The notes beneath the pieces were generated by a model. That model saw nothing but the letters and a program-made list of their open reading frames with translations. It searched no databases and was not told the origin of the DNA. From Patiria miniata (taxonomy: Eukaryota; Echinodermata; Asteroidea; Valvatida; Asterinidae): a stretch of 64,000 nucleotides of DNA. How positions within the stretch are numbered: position 1 is the first letter of the stretch; each line of letters opens with the position of its first letter. Positions 50,301 through 62,300 of this stretch are shown one piece after another. The position numbers and the translations under genes are program-made. The stretch spans positions 15,872,927 through 15,936,926 of the forward strand of contig NW_024037063.1 in assembly GCF_015706575.1 (NCBI RefSeq). The letters are read 5' to 3'.

Positions 50301-53300
50301 TGTCTCCAGTACATGAGTGAATTACACATGGGAACTGGGGGCCGGGAAGGCGCCGCTAGCCCCAGCGTGTTGGGTATTCTTACCAGGGGCCAGAGGCCCG
50401 GAAAGCGTCGCCGGTAAGCGACTTAGGTGTACCCAATTTTTTTTGGGTCGATCGTTTGCGTTGTGATGACTCGGGAGAATTACTCACTGCAGAGTCCACT
50501 GATGGCAACGGAGAATTGAGCCAAGCCAAAACTGCATCCCATTCGTCATCTCCCCACGAACGGCAGACCTTGCAGGTGTTTGTGGGGTACATGAACGACA
50601 CCATGGGCATAAATATTGAGTGTCTAAACGTGCCCTGGGTTTAATGCGCTGCACATAAAAAACAAGGGGGGGGGAGGAGTGCCGTGCTTAGTCATGCGTG
50701 ACTCCGCCATGATGTATTCTATAAGTTACAACGAAACAAAACAACTACTTCACCAATTAAGAAAAAGACGACACACACTTTGTGTACAACTAATGTTACT
50801 ATAATCAACACTTAGCAATACAAGGAAGGAAAATGCAAGTCCTTCAGGAGCATGAAAATTCTACGTCTCACTCGTGTGAGCGCTAGAGAAAAAGAGGAGG
50901 GGTACCAGAGACTGATGCGGGTACTGAGGGCTTGGGTGCTGAGGGTGCTATTTACTGTGGTATAAAACGCTAGCGATTGGGAGCCTTAGGCTAGAGAAAT
51001 ATGCAAATGTAAGGTTTAACAGGTAAGAGAGTCCCAGAAGTGGACTTTGAGCGATAAAATCACATTTGTGCTCACTCACCATTAGGTTGGGTCGCAATGG
51101 ATTGCCGCCCGTCTGTGGGTTTTTTCTTCTGCCACGCCCTCGGGTGCCAGGAGTTTAAATAACCCTGTTGGTTTTGACCTGATGGGCGGGGCAACTTGGC
51201 ATCCCGTCTGTTGTGCTGCTTTCCATAACCCTGTTTCAGGTTGGAAAAAGAACCTGCATGCTTGCCAAATTTTTGGCCCAGCTTGTTTGTCTCCTAAATG
51301 TCTTTGCATTGTTGTGAGAGATTATCACCAAACAAAAGCCCAGTTACGGTCCTCTTTGTGGAACAGAGACTAGCGAACTGCCGATTCAGGTCAGGCTTAA
51401 TGAATTCTCGGCAACGTAGATTAAGCTTATATCTTGCGTAACCAATTATAACTACAGACTCACAGAGCTTTGTAATGAGAGCCTTTTGGTTTTTGTTTGC
51501 ATTTTCCATTTAATAGTCGCTTGAGGAGACCATTTGGTCATTTTTCTGAAGTTTCACTGGTCTGTTGTCGAAGGCAGACACCACTGTTGATTGCAGTGTC
51601 TGCATAGCCTCGGCGAATACTGCCATTCTGTCCTGCATAGCCGAGAATTCTTATTGACTAACAACATTGGTTGTTTTTGCAGTTCTCTTCTTTGGCTTCA
51701 CTGAGGAAGTTGACGTCAGCGGCTTGCCAGCAGCGATGGAGCCTGAAGTAGACGGACCTGGGTCAGTTGTGTCAGGGTTTGCTCTCTGTCCAAAGTGAGC
51801 AGATCGAGTAGTGTGGGCTCTGAAGACTTCTTGGGCGATAGGTACCGGTCACAAAAATGCACTGAGGCATATGTGCCAGGGCACCGTTATATAGGGGTGC
51901 GCTCTTTTGTTAAAATAATGAGCTCTCTCAAGTGTGACGATGTGATTACGAGGTAAAATTTAATTTAATTTAGTATAATTTAATTTAATATTATTTCCTT
52001 ACATTTAAATTAATTTTAATACACGTAGTCAGTTTCTTTTTAAGGTTTCTTTGAAGATTTGTTTTATTTAATTTAATTTAATTTAATTTAATTCAATTTA
52101 ATTCATATTTTTGTGTGTGAACCATTTAGTCAGGAGAGCCCCTCAACAGAGACTTTGTCTCTTTTGGGTGATCCTTCGGGAGCTGTTAGGTTCTTTTTGT
52201 TTTCTGTTGTTGTCCTTTAATTTGTTTGTCTTGTTTTTTATTGTTTACCCCGAGAAATAAAGTAAATGTAAATGTAAATGTTTGTCTGTGCCTAGTTTGA
52301 AGTCAATCTAATTGTATTGTATGTCATACTTTGCAAGTAGAAGAAAATGTAAAAAGTTTAACAGTTAATAAACAAGTGGTCCGCGGACCGCTGTGTCCCT
52401 TTTTCCTGCGGTGTTGATCCCTATATGATTTGTGTTTTTACAAAAAGTCAATTTTGATTCTTTTTAAAGGGAATATACAACATTTGCAAACATCGAAAAA
52501 TAAAACTACCAAGTTTTTACGAAATACCTTGATAGGATGTTGGTAAATGACAGTCTAAAGCATCCTGTAAAATTACGGCACCTGGTGTCAAGTCATTTTC
52601 AAGAAAATGGTATTTTTGTAAAAATTTCCAGCGGTGGTCGGCCGACCACTGTTGGAAAACCCTAACTATTTTTCAACTACTGCTCCAAATTTACCATTAA
52701 ATTCAGTCCAAATTTTGTTTGCTATTGGTTACATGTTCATGAACGGGTGCAGGCCAGCTAGACTGGTACCCTTACCTTACAATTTTCTGCCATCTGTAAA
52801 TTGATCCATTTTATATTTAGTGGAGCCAGACTACTTGAACAGTTTTGTGTTTCTTGGATTTTCCAGCATTTTCGAACACAAAACTTCAAACATGTCAGTG
52901 AAACAATATTTGATATATTATACTAACCCCTCAAATAGTTCATTTCTGAAAATTACAACAAAAGCCAATAATGTATATCCCTTTAAACCTCAAATGACCC
53001 CTACATGACATTTGACCTCCAATTTTGAAAGAGTTGTGATGATCCCCCACCCAAGGATCACTCCATCACGAAAGTATGAAGACATTATGCATTTTTAGCA
53101 TATTTGAACAATGACCTCTATAGACCCCTACATGACCGTTGACCTCAGTAATCGATGAAGAATTGTGTCTTCTCACCCAAGGATCACTGCATCCAAGTTT
53201 CATCAAAATCCATGAAAGCAAAAAGCATGTAGAAGTTATACACTTTTTTTTCCAAACTTTAAGCAGATGGGAGTTCTGGGGTACTTGCATTGTTGTCCCT

Positions 53301-56300
53301 TTATCCCTTTTCTTTAGAATTTCACTTCTTGGGTACCGTTTCTTTAAGGGTGAGTAGTGGTGTAAGTAGCTGTGGTAAGTACGGACAGTCACATGGACAT
53401 ACGTCCTTACGAACATGATCCGTAGCATGCGGACATACAGAATTTAGAACTGGTAAGTGTCTCCAAAACTTTGTTTAGGCAACACAAAAAATCAGAACAA
53501 AACAAAGGCTTTTCCGCAACTTTGAGGAAAGCAAAAAAACATCATAATCAAAACAAATTAATACAAAACATACATTGAAAATTCTGTACGAGAGAGAACA
53601 AAAATTGTTGAAGAGCACAGATAGTACATCTTTCAAAGGAAAATTGGAAGGAAAGAAAATGTGTTTTGAACCCCTACAAATTTGAAAATGAACTTTTTGG
53701 AGTAGTCTAGTTAAGATCCCTTTTTTATTTTAAACTGTTGTTGCAATTGTCACGTCATGGGATTGTCCTCCCTAATGAACTAATTACAGATAAAGTAAAA
53801 AACAGTGTTCTGAGTTTGATTTTGCAAAATAATCCAAGATTCATGTGCATCAATAACTTACAACTGCAAGTGTACTGTACGAAAACTGTTGAGTGAGAAG
53901 ATATCCATTTATAACATTTTGATGTTCATGTCACACATCAAACACAAATGTAGAAAGTGCGCCCTCTGTTGATTCCAATGACAAATTCTTGTGACAAGAA
54001 ATGGAAGTGTCATTTTGAATTACCTGTTATATGTATATCAGCTGGTATTCCTGTTGGAAATGATCCCACAGCTCCTGATGATGAACTACAAGTACCGGTA
54101 CTGGTAGTTTGGGATACTTCTCCCAGGCGCTGTCGAAATTTCATATTCTGCTAACACACATGCATACAAAAAAAATGGAAAAACTTCGAAACATGCATTT
54201 AACCAGGGGCTAGTTAATGGCAAATAAAATGAGTTTTAATGCAATTTGAAACATTCATTACACTCGCATCTATTATGCTTTATGTTCACATTTTAATATA
54301 TAAGAAAAGAGAATTTCAGTATGCAATTTGTTGTTTGGTGTAAAAGCATACAATGGAATAATTTCAATATTTAGTGTAACAGTCTTTGTGCCAAGAATAC
54401 ATGTTTCAAAAACAAACTTTGTATCAAAGTTTATTCAAACATAAAGACAAATTCCAATTATTCTTTGAACAGTAACAGATGTCCATGCGCTTCCACAAAT
54501 TCCTTTTTTTCTCCTAATGAATTCTCAACTTGTTTATAAACAAACTTCTTTTGTGGGTGTTTGCAACCCTATTGGAAAGGCTGTTATTCAGGGTTGCTTT
54601 TGGTCAAAAACAGATCTACCTTGTGGGTAGACAGGTCCCTACATTAGTAACTTTGAAATGGGTGGGCACCAATGTATCATATGAGAACAGAATGCAACTA
54701 ATTTACACTTTGTAAATAAATTATTCCATGACTAAATATGGGTAAATTTTGTTGTTTGATGTCTTCCAAGCGTGAATAACTCTTGTACCGTTTGAAAAAA
54801 AGCAATTAAAAAATACATATGTGACCAGTCATGTTTTCTCAGTGATCTTAACTCGACAGGACTCTTATTCCATTATACCTGTTTTATACAACACAACATG
54901 TCATGCATGTCGGGTCCGTTAATATGTACACGTACGTTTGTTGCATAAAAGATGTCCACGTAGTGCCCTCTCGCGGCCAACTTAACTTTTTTTAGCTGAC
55001 AGCGCCCCCACATTGGTTGCGCACTGCATTTGAAAGTTAATAGAACTTAAGTTCTAGCGAGTTTTAAATACCGCGCTTTGTTAATGCCGTTATAAAATCT
55101 GTCACTGTAATTTTCTCCATTTTTAATTGCAATAGTAATTGTGACGTACGTTTGGCAAAATAATAGCTGTTTATTTACGTCAGATTTTGTTGAGACATTG
55201 AGAATCAATATTCACTGATTCACTGATCATAGTGGCGATGAAGAATTGTTTGTTGATTTTATTGTAAATAATTATTCAAACATATTTCCAATTCTTTTCG
55301 GATCGAGGCTCTGGAAAAGAACTATTTTCACAATGTGTATTTTCCTACATGTATATATGTTTTTTGCCTTTAAACTTTTTAACTTGTACTTTTGCAAAAT
55401 GAGAACGCTCAAATCTTAATTGTCGCTAATTTTCTGCTCAAATTTAGTATTTGTAATGGACTCTCCAATTTTTCCAGAAAAGATTGGCTTTGTCCAAACA
55501 TACAGCACACACTCAGAAATGTATTCTTGGATTATACTGGCTGCTGGCATATTGCATTATTTTTTAATATAACATTATTCTGTAAATATTACATTTTTAC
55601 ATTCGAACACTGCATTATCATAGATACTATGCCATTGCAAAAGCAGTTCTTGCATTGTTAACTGTTGCAGTGACTATTCTTGCTAAATTGGCAACACAGT
55701 AACATTCCCTTGCTGATTGAGATGTTGTATTTGAAGAGGTACTCTTTTTTTACACTAAATAAGAAATGGTAATTCAAAATTGGTTTTAACTTACTGGGAC
55801 AATACAGTATTGTAGAGGCTAACATTAATTTTGCCCATAAACTTTGATCAGAAATATTACTTCACAGTAATTCATTGGCAATTCATTATTGTATCTTATT
55901 ATATTTCAGATCTCTTACAGTCCCCTTTTGACTGTCGTTCTTTATACACTGTAACTATACCATCTTTGGCTATTTGCCACACTAATCAATTTCTTTGAAT
56001 CACCTAAAAATATGCACATATAGATTTCACTGTCTCCATATTTAAAAAAAAAAAAAAAAAATCCAGTCTGTTGTAAATAAAACCATTTGTATACAGAGGC
56101 AACCAGAAATCTTGCTTTCACACCCATATTCTTTCCCATTCAAAATTTTAGTAGTGATAACCGCTCGGTTTTGTGGAGAGTGGACAATGTCAAATTATTT
56201 CCATTTTTATGCCTGTTCTTGTTTCCGAGTATTTTTTGTGCATATTGTTTTTTCGCTCTTTTTACCCCGCACGAAAATCGACGCAACTTTACACACTTCG

Positions 56301-59300
56301 TTCTAATTATTACGCAACACCAATTATCTCTTTTATTCAACGATCTAGTAGTAAGATGCCATCGTAGACAATGGTTATGGTAATTCAATGTCCCTTCTTA
56401 TGGTAATTCACTTGTGGTGCCCTATTGGAAGTTGCTACCAAAATTATGTTAACATCCAGGTGAAAGCTCGTTTGAGGGACGTATAAATTTGTTGTGCAGA
56501 ATTTTGAACGAGAGAGAAGCATTTGAGAGTTTGAGTGACAGTTGAGTTTGTTGGGTCGCCGTCACCCGTAGCGAGAAGGCGAGTGGATACAGCCACCGCA
56601 GGTACAGGGCCGGCAATCCCGGGACATACCGTTATTTCGTTTTACCGTTTTGGATTTCCTCAAAAACAAAAACAGTAAACGCACCGCTGACCGTTTTTTC
56701 GTTTTACAGTTTTGTAAAACGGTCAAACGGTAGTTAGGTCACAAAAAAACAATGACCTTTTTGTTGTTTTTCTTAATTGTTGAAAGCGATAAACGGTTAG
56801 TTGCTTCATTTCAGAGTGTTGTTTTAAAGAACATGACAATGAAAAACGGTCAATAGTCCTGTCGACCATTTTTTGATTTAGGTTCGGTAATTAAGCAATG
56901 CACCTAGGAATGTTAATGCGTCCTCATGGGATCGAGTCATTGCCTGGGACCCAAATTACCCTCCTCACATTTCGTTCTCACGACATAGTTTTCGAACTGG
57001 CTATTGAAGAGCCGCGCCGAACTCCAATTTCCTTCAAATATCTGCAACTTCTTCAAACGTATTACCATCCTGTATCCATTGTAAAAAGTAATGTCCTCCC
57101 TTGAAGTTTTTCAGCGCCATTTTTGCTTGCAACTCTTAAGCCCCACCAACTGAATCGCGTGAGGAGGGGGTCAGGGTCACGCCAGGAATCATCACACCAC
57201 GCATTATGCCGAGGTAACACTTTTTCATGTAAAGCATGGTCCCCCTCCATCCCCCTTGTCCAGCACCACAAAATGCACCATGGACTGCTCACTATATGAC
57301 ACTGAAATAAAAAAAAACAGTCTGTATTCAATACTGACCGTTTTGCTGTTTTTCAAAGTTATTTGTGTAAAACTGTAAAACAAAAATCATTGATCGTTAT
57401 GCTGTAATGAATTTTATTAAACTTATAAAACAGAGAAACCGCATTTATCTTAATACCGTTTGACCGTTTTACAAAACTGTAAAATGACAGAACGGTCAAT
57501 GGTTTGTTTACTGTTTTTGTTTTGAGGAAATGCAAAACGGTAAAACGAAATAACGGTATGTCCCGGGATTGGCCGGCAGACCAAAAATTTATTGAGGCCG
57601 TGAGCCACAGTTCAGTTGTAGTACAAGTCAGTGTACATTGCAACACCCTCCTCAGTCCGTCTGACCAGACTTCACTCTCTCATTAACCCCATGCGTATGG
57701 GAAGCGGTCATGGCCCCGGCCGCTAATCCTCATTGGAATGCAGTTGCCAGCTGTGGTATGCCGTGGCACACAGCTAGTGGGTAGTTCCACAGCTGCTACT
57801 TCTGTGCAGTCCCGCTACCACACAAAGGCTGCGCAGTCATGCGGGCCACTTGCTCTATGTGTGGAGGAATGTCCCCATTACACCCCGTCCTTAAGAGGTT
57901 AATTTTTGTTATCGATCTTATTTCCACTCGCCCCAGTTTAGGGCCAATGTTTTTCCATTTCAGAAAAGTGTAAATTCCATTTTCAAAAATCCTAATTTCT
58001 GTTTTAGGCTGATTTCCGTTTTAGGCTCAATGTACCATGTACATGGAGACGATAATGAAATAATCGTTTGGTTGGAACAGGGGAAAATTGCCAAAAAAAG
58101 ATTGCTTTTTTATCAACAACCGATCTATTTACAAACGTATTATTTAACTTCACCACAGTCAAGTCATTAATACTGCACCACCACCACCACACAAGTTAGA
58201 AACATGCAATAGCCGTATACACCATGATGTCACACACATCAACTGGCTGAAGTTAGGCGACAAAATAGTATAGTTTACAGTAGATTTTGGGACCTGGATA
58301 AATGAATAAGCACAACAAGCATTTCAGTAGAGCGAAAGTTACATGTCAACGAAAGGTTGATAATAGAATGGAGAAAAATAAACCTACCGATGGAGCAAAA
58401 GAGAGCTGCGAGGGTGTGCAGTGAGTGTGATAATTTTCACCCGTGCGCTGACTGACAGCTACGGCGCGCGTCTGGTCTGTCACTACGGTAATGTCACTAC
58501 GGTTATGATCTTGTAACATTTATTGCTCTGATCTTGAACGTTTTTGTCCCCCCCAACAATCATGATCTAAACAACGCTCATTTCTTATATGGCTCATCTG
58601 TTCAATCAATCATCAACAATTCGTTTTGGACTCAAGAAATTTTACGAAGTTATGTTTTTATCAATAAAATTACAGAAGTTCTTGTCTTCAGATTCAAATT
58701 CCTTTTCTGTTTCGAGAAGCAGATTCTGCAAATTCTGTTCATTTTCAAACTCTCGATATCAAACTCAGAAATAGCAAGAACAGTGTTTGTTTTTTTAAGA
58801 AATGCTACGATCCAACTTAATTTGTTGTTATCCTGCAAGTTATCTTCCAGATTATTTAAAATAATTTTGTGTGATAAACCTATGTATAATACAAAAATGT
58901 GTTTTACTTTAAGACATGAACAAAAAGGAAATAGCTCAATAGATAACACACCCATTTGGGTGGAAAATGTGTAGGTTAAACATACATGTACAATCTTTAA
59001 GTGTCGGACTCGGATGATGAAATGGTAACTTGGTGAATATTGGATTAATGTTTAAACATACCTCTGTATACCAAATGAACACAAAATACATTTTAGTCTG
59101 AAATGTATAGCCATTTCCCTGATATGGCCTTTAAATATACAGTCCTGGCTTCTACTATAGCATTCAAATCTTGCAAAGTGAAGAGTATTGTGCAGTTTCT
59201 AGGCACCATCGTACTGCTGGTATGTGGCTTTTGGGAGCAACACACAGCTCATTGCAATATTGCATTTTTGGCATTTAAAGTATCTTTAATTATTATTTAT

Positions 59301-62300
59301 ATCAGGCTTCCGGCGGTAAAAATAAATCAGCATATTGTATGCTTTCATAAAAAGTTGACTGCAATAACATTGTTATTGCAGTCAATCCGGGCATTTTCGC
59401 AGGTTCCCGCTTGGTCAAGAGCGTAGAAAGTCACAGTTGTTAACCACTCAACAGAGCGTAGCGCGCGCGTACCGTCGAACACCGAACACGCCGCGCGCTT
59501 GAAGGCCAGGTATACTCGCACTGTTGTTTACCATTACAGTGGCAGCTTCAAAACGTTTGATGTAAACGAAAAAGATGTAATGAAGACAGTGTCTTGAATT
59601 GTGCTTCTTGCGGATCAAGTCAGCCTGATATAAATAATAATAAAAATATTGGATGGCTTGTTTTCAGTGGATTCAAGAAAATATTGCACTTGCTATGACA
59701 ATATTACACTCGTCTTCGACTCGTGCAATATTGTCATAGCTCGTGCAATATATTCTTGTATCCACCTCAAAGCCATCCAATATTATATAACTGTAAATTA
59801 AGTCTACAAATAAATGTTGAATTATTTCATTTCCAATATTAATCTGAGCAGTTAAGCAAGATCAGTCAGGCAATAGTGGTATGATGTCTTAATACCTATT
59901 CATGTCCACTGCTTGTTGAATGGCAAAGATGACATACCTCATTTATAATCTTGTCCAAGTTATACATCCTCACTCTGTCATTTCTATGCATCACGATTAA
60001 CATGCCATCGCTTACGTTTGCATTGCAAATATCTGCACCAAAAACCTGAATCATATAAGGAAGAAATGTAAAATAAATTAAAAAGTTGTATCCCTTTTCT
60101 GTCTAGATTGCCAGGCTCATTGTACATTATCCTCTGCATACTACATCTGTATATGAGAAAAGTGACCAAGGTCTCTGCAGGCTCCATTAGATGCCTCTTT
60201 AGGCTGTCTGCTGACGACAGCTGTCTGCTGTACTGGTATTTGTGGTCTCAGCCTGTAGTTGCAAGTACTGATATTAAACAGCAAGGTGGTGTTTATTGCC
60301 AGTATCCAGTAATTTACATGGTTTAAACAACAAAAACAGAATTGAATAGAGTGATTCTTCTTACCTGCTGGGTAACAGTGAGATGTCCAATCACTTCCAA
60401 AGGGAAAACACTGAATAGCACAAATGACTTCATCATCCCTTCTGCTGACTACATCGGGAAATAAACACAATAAAGATGAAATGCAAAGTAAACTACCTCT
60501 TTGTTGAGGCAGATTTTGAGACATCAGGGAATGAATTAATAGACATTCATAAATACCTACATGTACATGCAAGACAGTTTACACATTCCAACAGTTTTAA
60601 ACTGTTGATAAAGACCTGCTGGCTGGTCTTAAACACTTTTCCAGTGTCACTTAAAGTTGGGACTCCTATGAAATCCAGTGCTTTTTATCATTTTATTGGT
60701 TGAATGTTCACAATCCCCACATAGGTATACTACCAGTGAAAAAGTATTTCGTAGTCCTAAACTCACAATACACCGACACAGCTATCGTGCAGTATGAGCG
60801 ACACGCGCCAATCTTCATATAAGGCGTTGTTTACCACGACTCGCGAGAGAAACATACCATAATATAGCTATAGGGGTGTCCCAAAATACATGAAGTAAAA
60901 CTGTGCAACAAAATTGTTGGAAATTTACAATTGTTGGCTTGTTTTGACTTTTGGACCGAAAAGCTTAGATTGTTTGACCGAAAAGGTATTTATGAATGGA
61001 AATAAATATGTGCTTGGCCGGTATTAAACACTATGTTTAAGACCGTTAGAGTCTGGATGCTGATAATTACCCTCGCCGAACATCCAGACTCCAACCAGTT
61101 TTAAACATTGTGTATAAAACCAGCCAAGCACACATTTATTCCCTTATAAATTTAAATTGTTGTTCTATATGTGTCTGTATTCCAGCTGCACAGATTCAAT
61201 TTAAATGTCTACACTACATGTACCTCTACTTTGATGTGTGTTGGACAGCATCCGTAAATTTCAATAGTAAAATTTTTTTACAATAGGAAACAAACAAATA
61301 AATAAAAGAGATTTTGAACTATAAATAAATTCAGAAAATGCTTAAATTAGGTTGATATTTGAGAGATACACAATAGGGCAATTACAATCCTACTTAATGA
61401 CCAAACAACAAACAAGGCAAACCAAAACAATCAGACCTGTAGTTCTGTAGATATTGGCCTTCAAAATATGCTCTTTTAATATAATACCACATGTCACGTG
61501 ATGACATCATCGTGACGGCACTTAAATTTTCATCTATAACACATCCTGGTTTAGGTACACACCAAGATTCAGCCCAATCTTACCTGTAGTTATGGAGATA
61601 TAGGCCTTCAAAATATGCACCTATATTGTGACGTCACGGGTCACGTGATGACGTCACGATGACGTCAATGTTCGGCACACATCTTCAGATGCTGGTCTAA
61701 GTGTGTGCCGAGTATAAAGGCAATTGGATTGATTTTAGTGCAAAGTGCCTTCCACGATTAAAACATGTACAAATGCTATGGGGAATGGCTGAAAAGAAGA
61801 AAAACACTTTTCTAAATGGTAGTTTTATGTGAAATTTCAAGCATTTTTCGATGACATCACACATTGCAAGCGAATCTCAATGCATTATGAGTGACTACAT
61901 TCAACAACTTACGCGGTTAAAACCAGAATTTTGAATTAAATACAGCAAATGCCAAAATATTAAGTCAGTATTGCACCATGAGGAATAACCCCCAATTTGA
62001 TATTTTAAAGGGAATTAAAATACAACATTTGCAAACATCAAAAAATAAAACTACCAAATCATTTTGAAATACCTTGCTGGACTGTTAGTGAATGACAGTG
62101 TAAAGCATCCTGTAACATCATGGCACCTGGTTTACTGTCATTTTCAAGAAAGTGGTATTTTTGTATCAATTTCCAACGCTGGTCGGCCGACCAGCATTGG
62201 AAAAAAAATGGCTTTTTTTCAAATACTGGCCCCAATTGACCATCGCACTTGTTTGCAATCGATTACACATCTATGAACGGGTACAAGCCAGCTAGACTGG

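Larger units (their letters stand above)
47318..51046 (-). mobile_element. RT-less DIRS-like element with inverted termini, nested in the older DIRS-like element
   Basis: Near-identical inverted terminal repeats (47318-47470 and 50885-51046) bound a 3.7-kb element on the minus strand. It has a gag-like region (50.61-48.52 kb) followed directly by a tyrosine recombinase catalytic part (48.51-47.81). RT, RNase H and the recombinase N-terminus are absent. A copy of the terminal sequence at 47540-47620 looks like the internal complementary region of DIRS elements. The insertion lies between gag and RT of the surrounding element. It may be an internally deleted, trans-mobilised derivative, though an unusual lineage cannot be excluded. 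Confidence 0.7.
43806..51830 (-). mobile_element. Decayed DIRS/Ngaro-like tyrosine-recombinase retrotransposon, split by insertions
   Basis: On the minus strand the order is gag (51.83-51.06 kb), RT (47.33-46.66), RNase H (46.45-46.09), recombinase N-terminus (45.57-45.22) and recombinase C-terminus (44.22-43.81). This is the gag-RT-RH-YR order of YR retrotransposons. It is split between gag and RT by another YR element (47318-51046), and within YR by a TTAA MITE (44226-44641) and a hairpin-ended element (44642-45217). Internal stops and frameshifts show it is inactive. A DAM-like methyltransferase was not seen, which leans toward Ngaro-like. It lies in the sense orientation of DCAF17. Confidence 0.85.

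Noticed and set aside
49748..50329. A collagen-like or host proline-rich protein
   Set aside because: It lies between inverted termini and just upstream of recombinase sequence, in the position of gag. Frameshifts on both sides fit a decayed ORF1 rather than a host exon.
58534..58974. A 146-codon plus-strand frame as a host gene
   Set aside because: AT-rich composition, an equally long antisense frame, no domain and no splice context supporting an exon.
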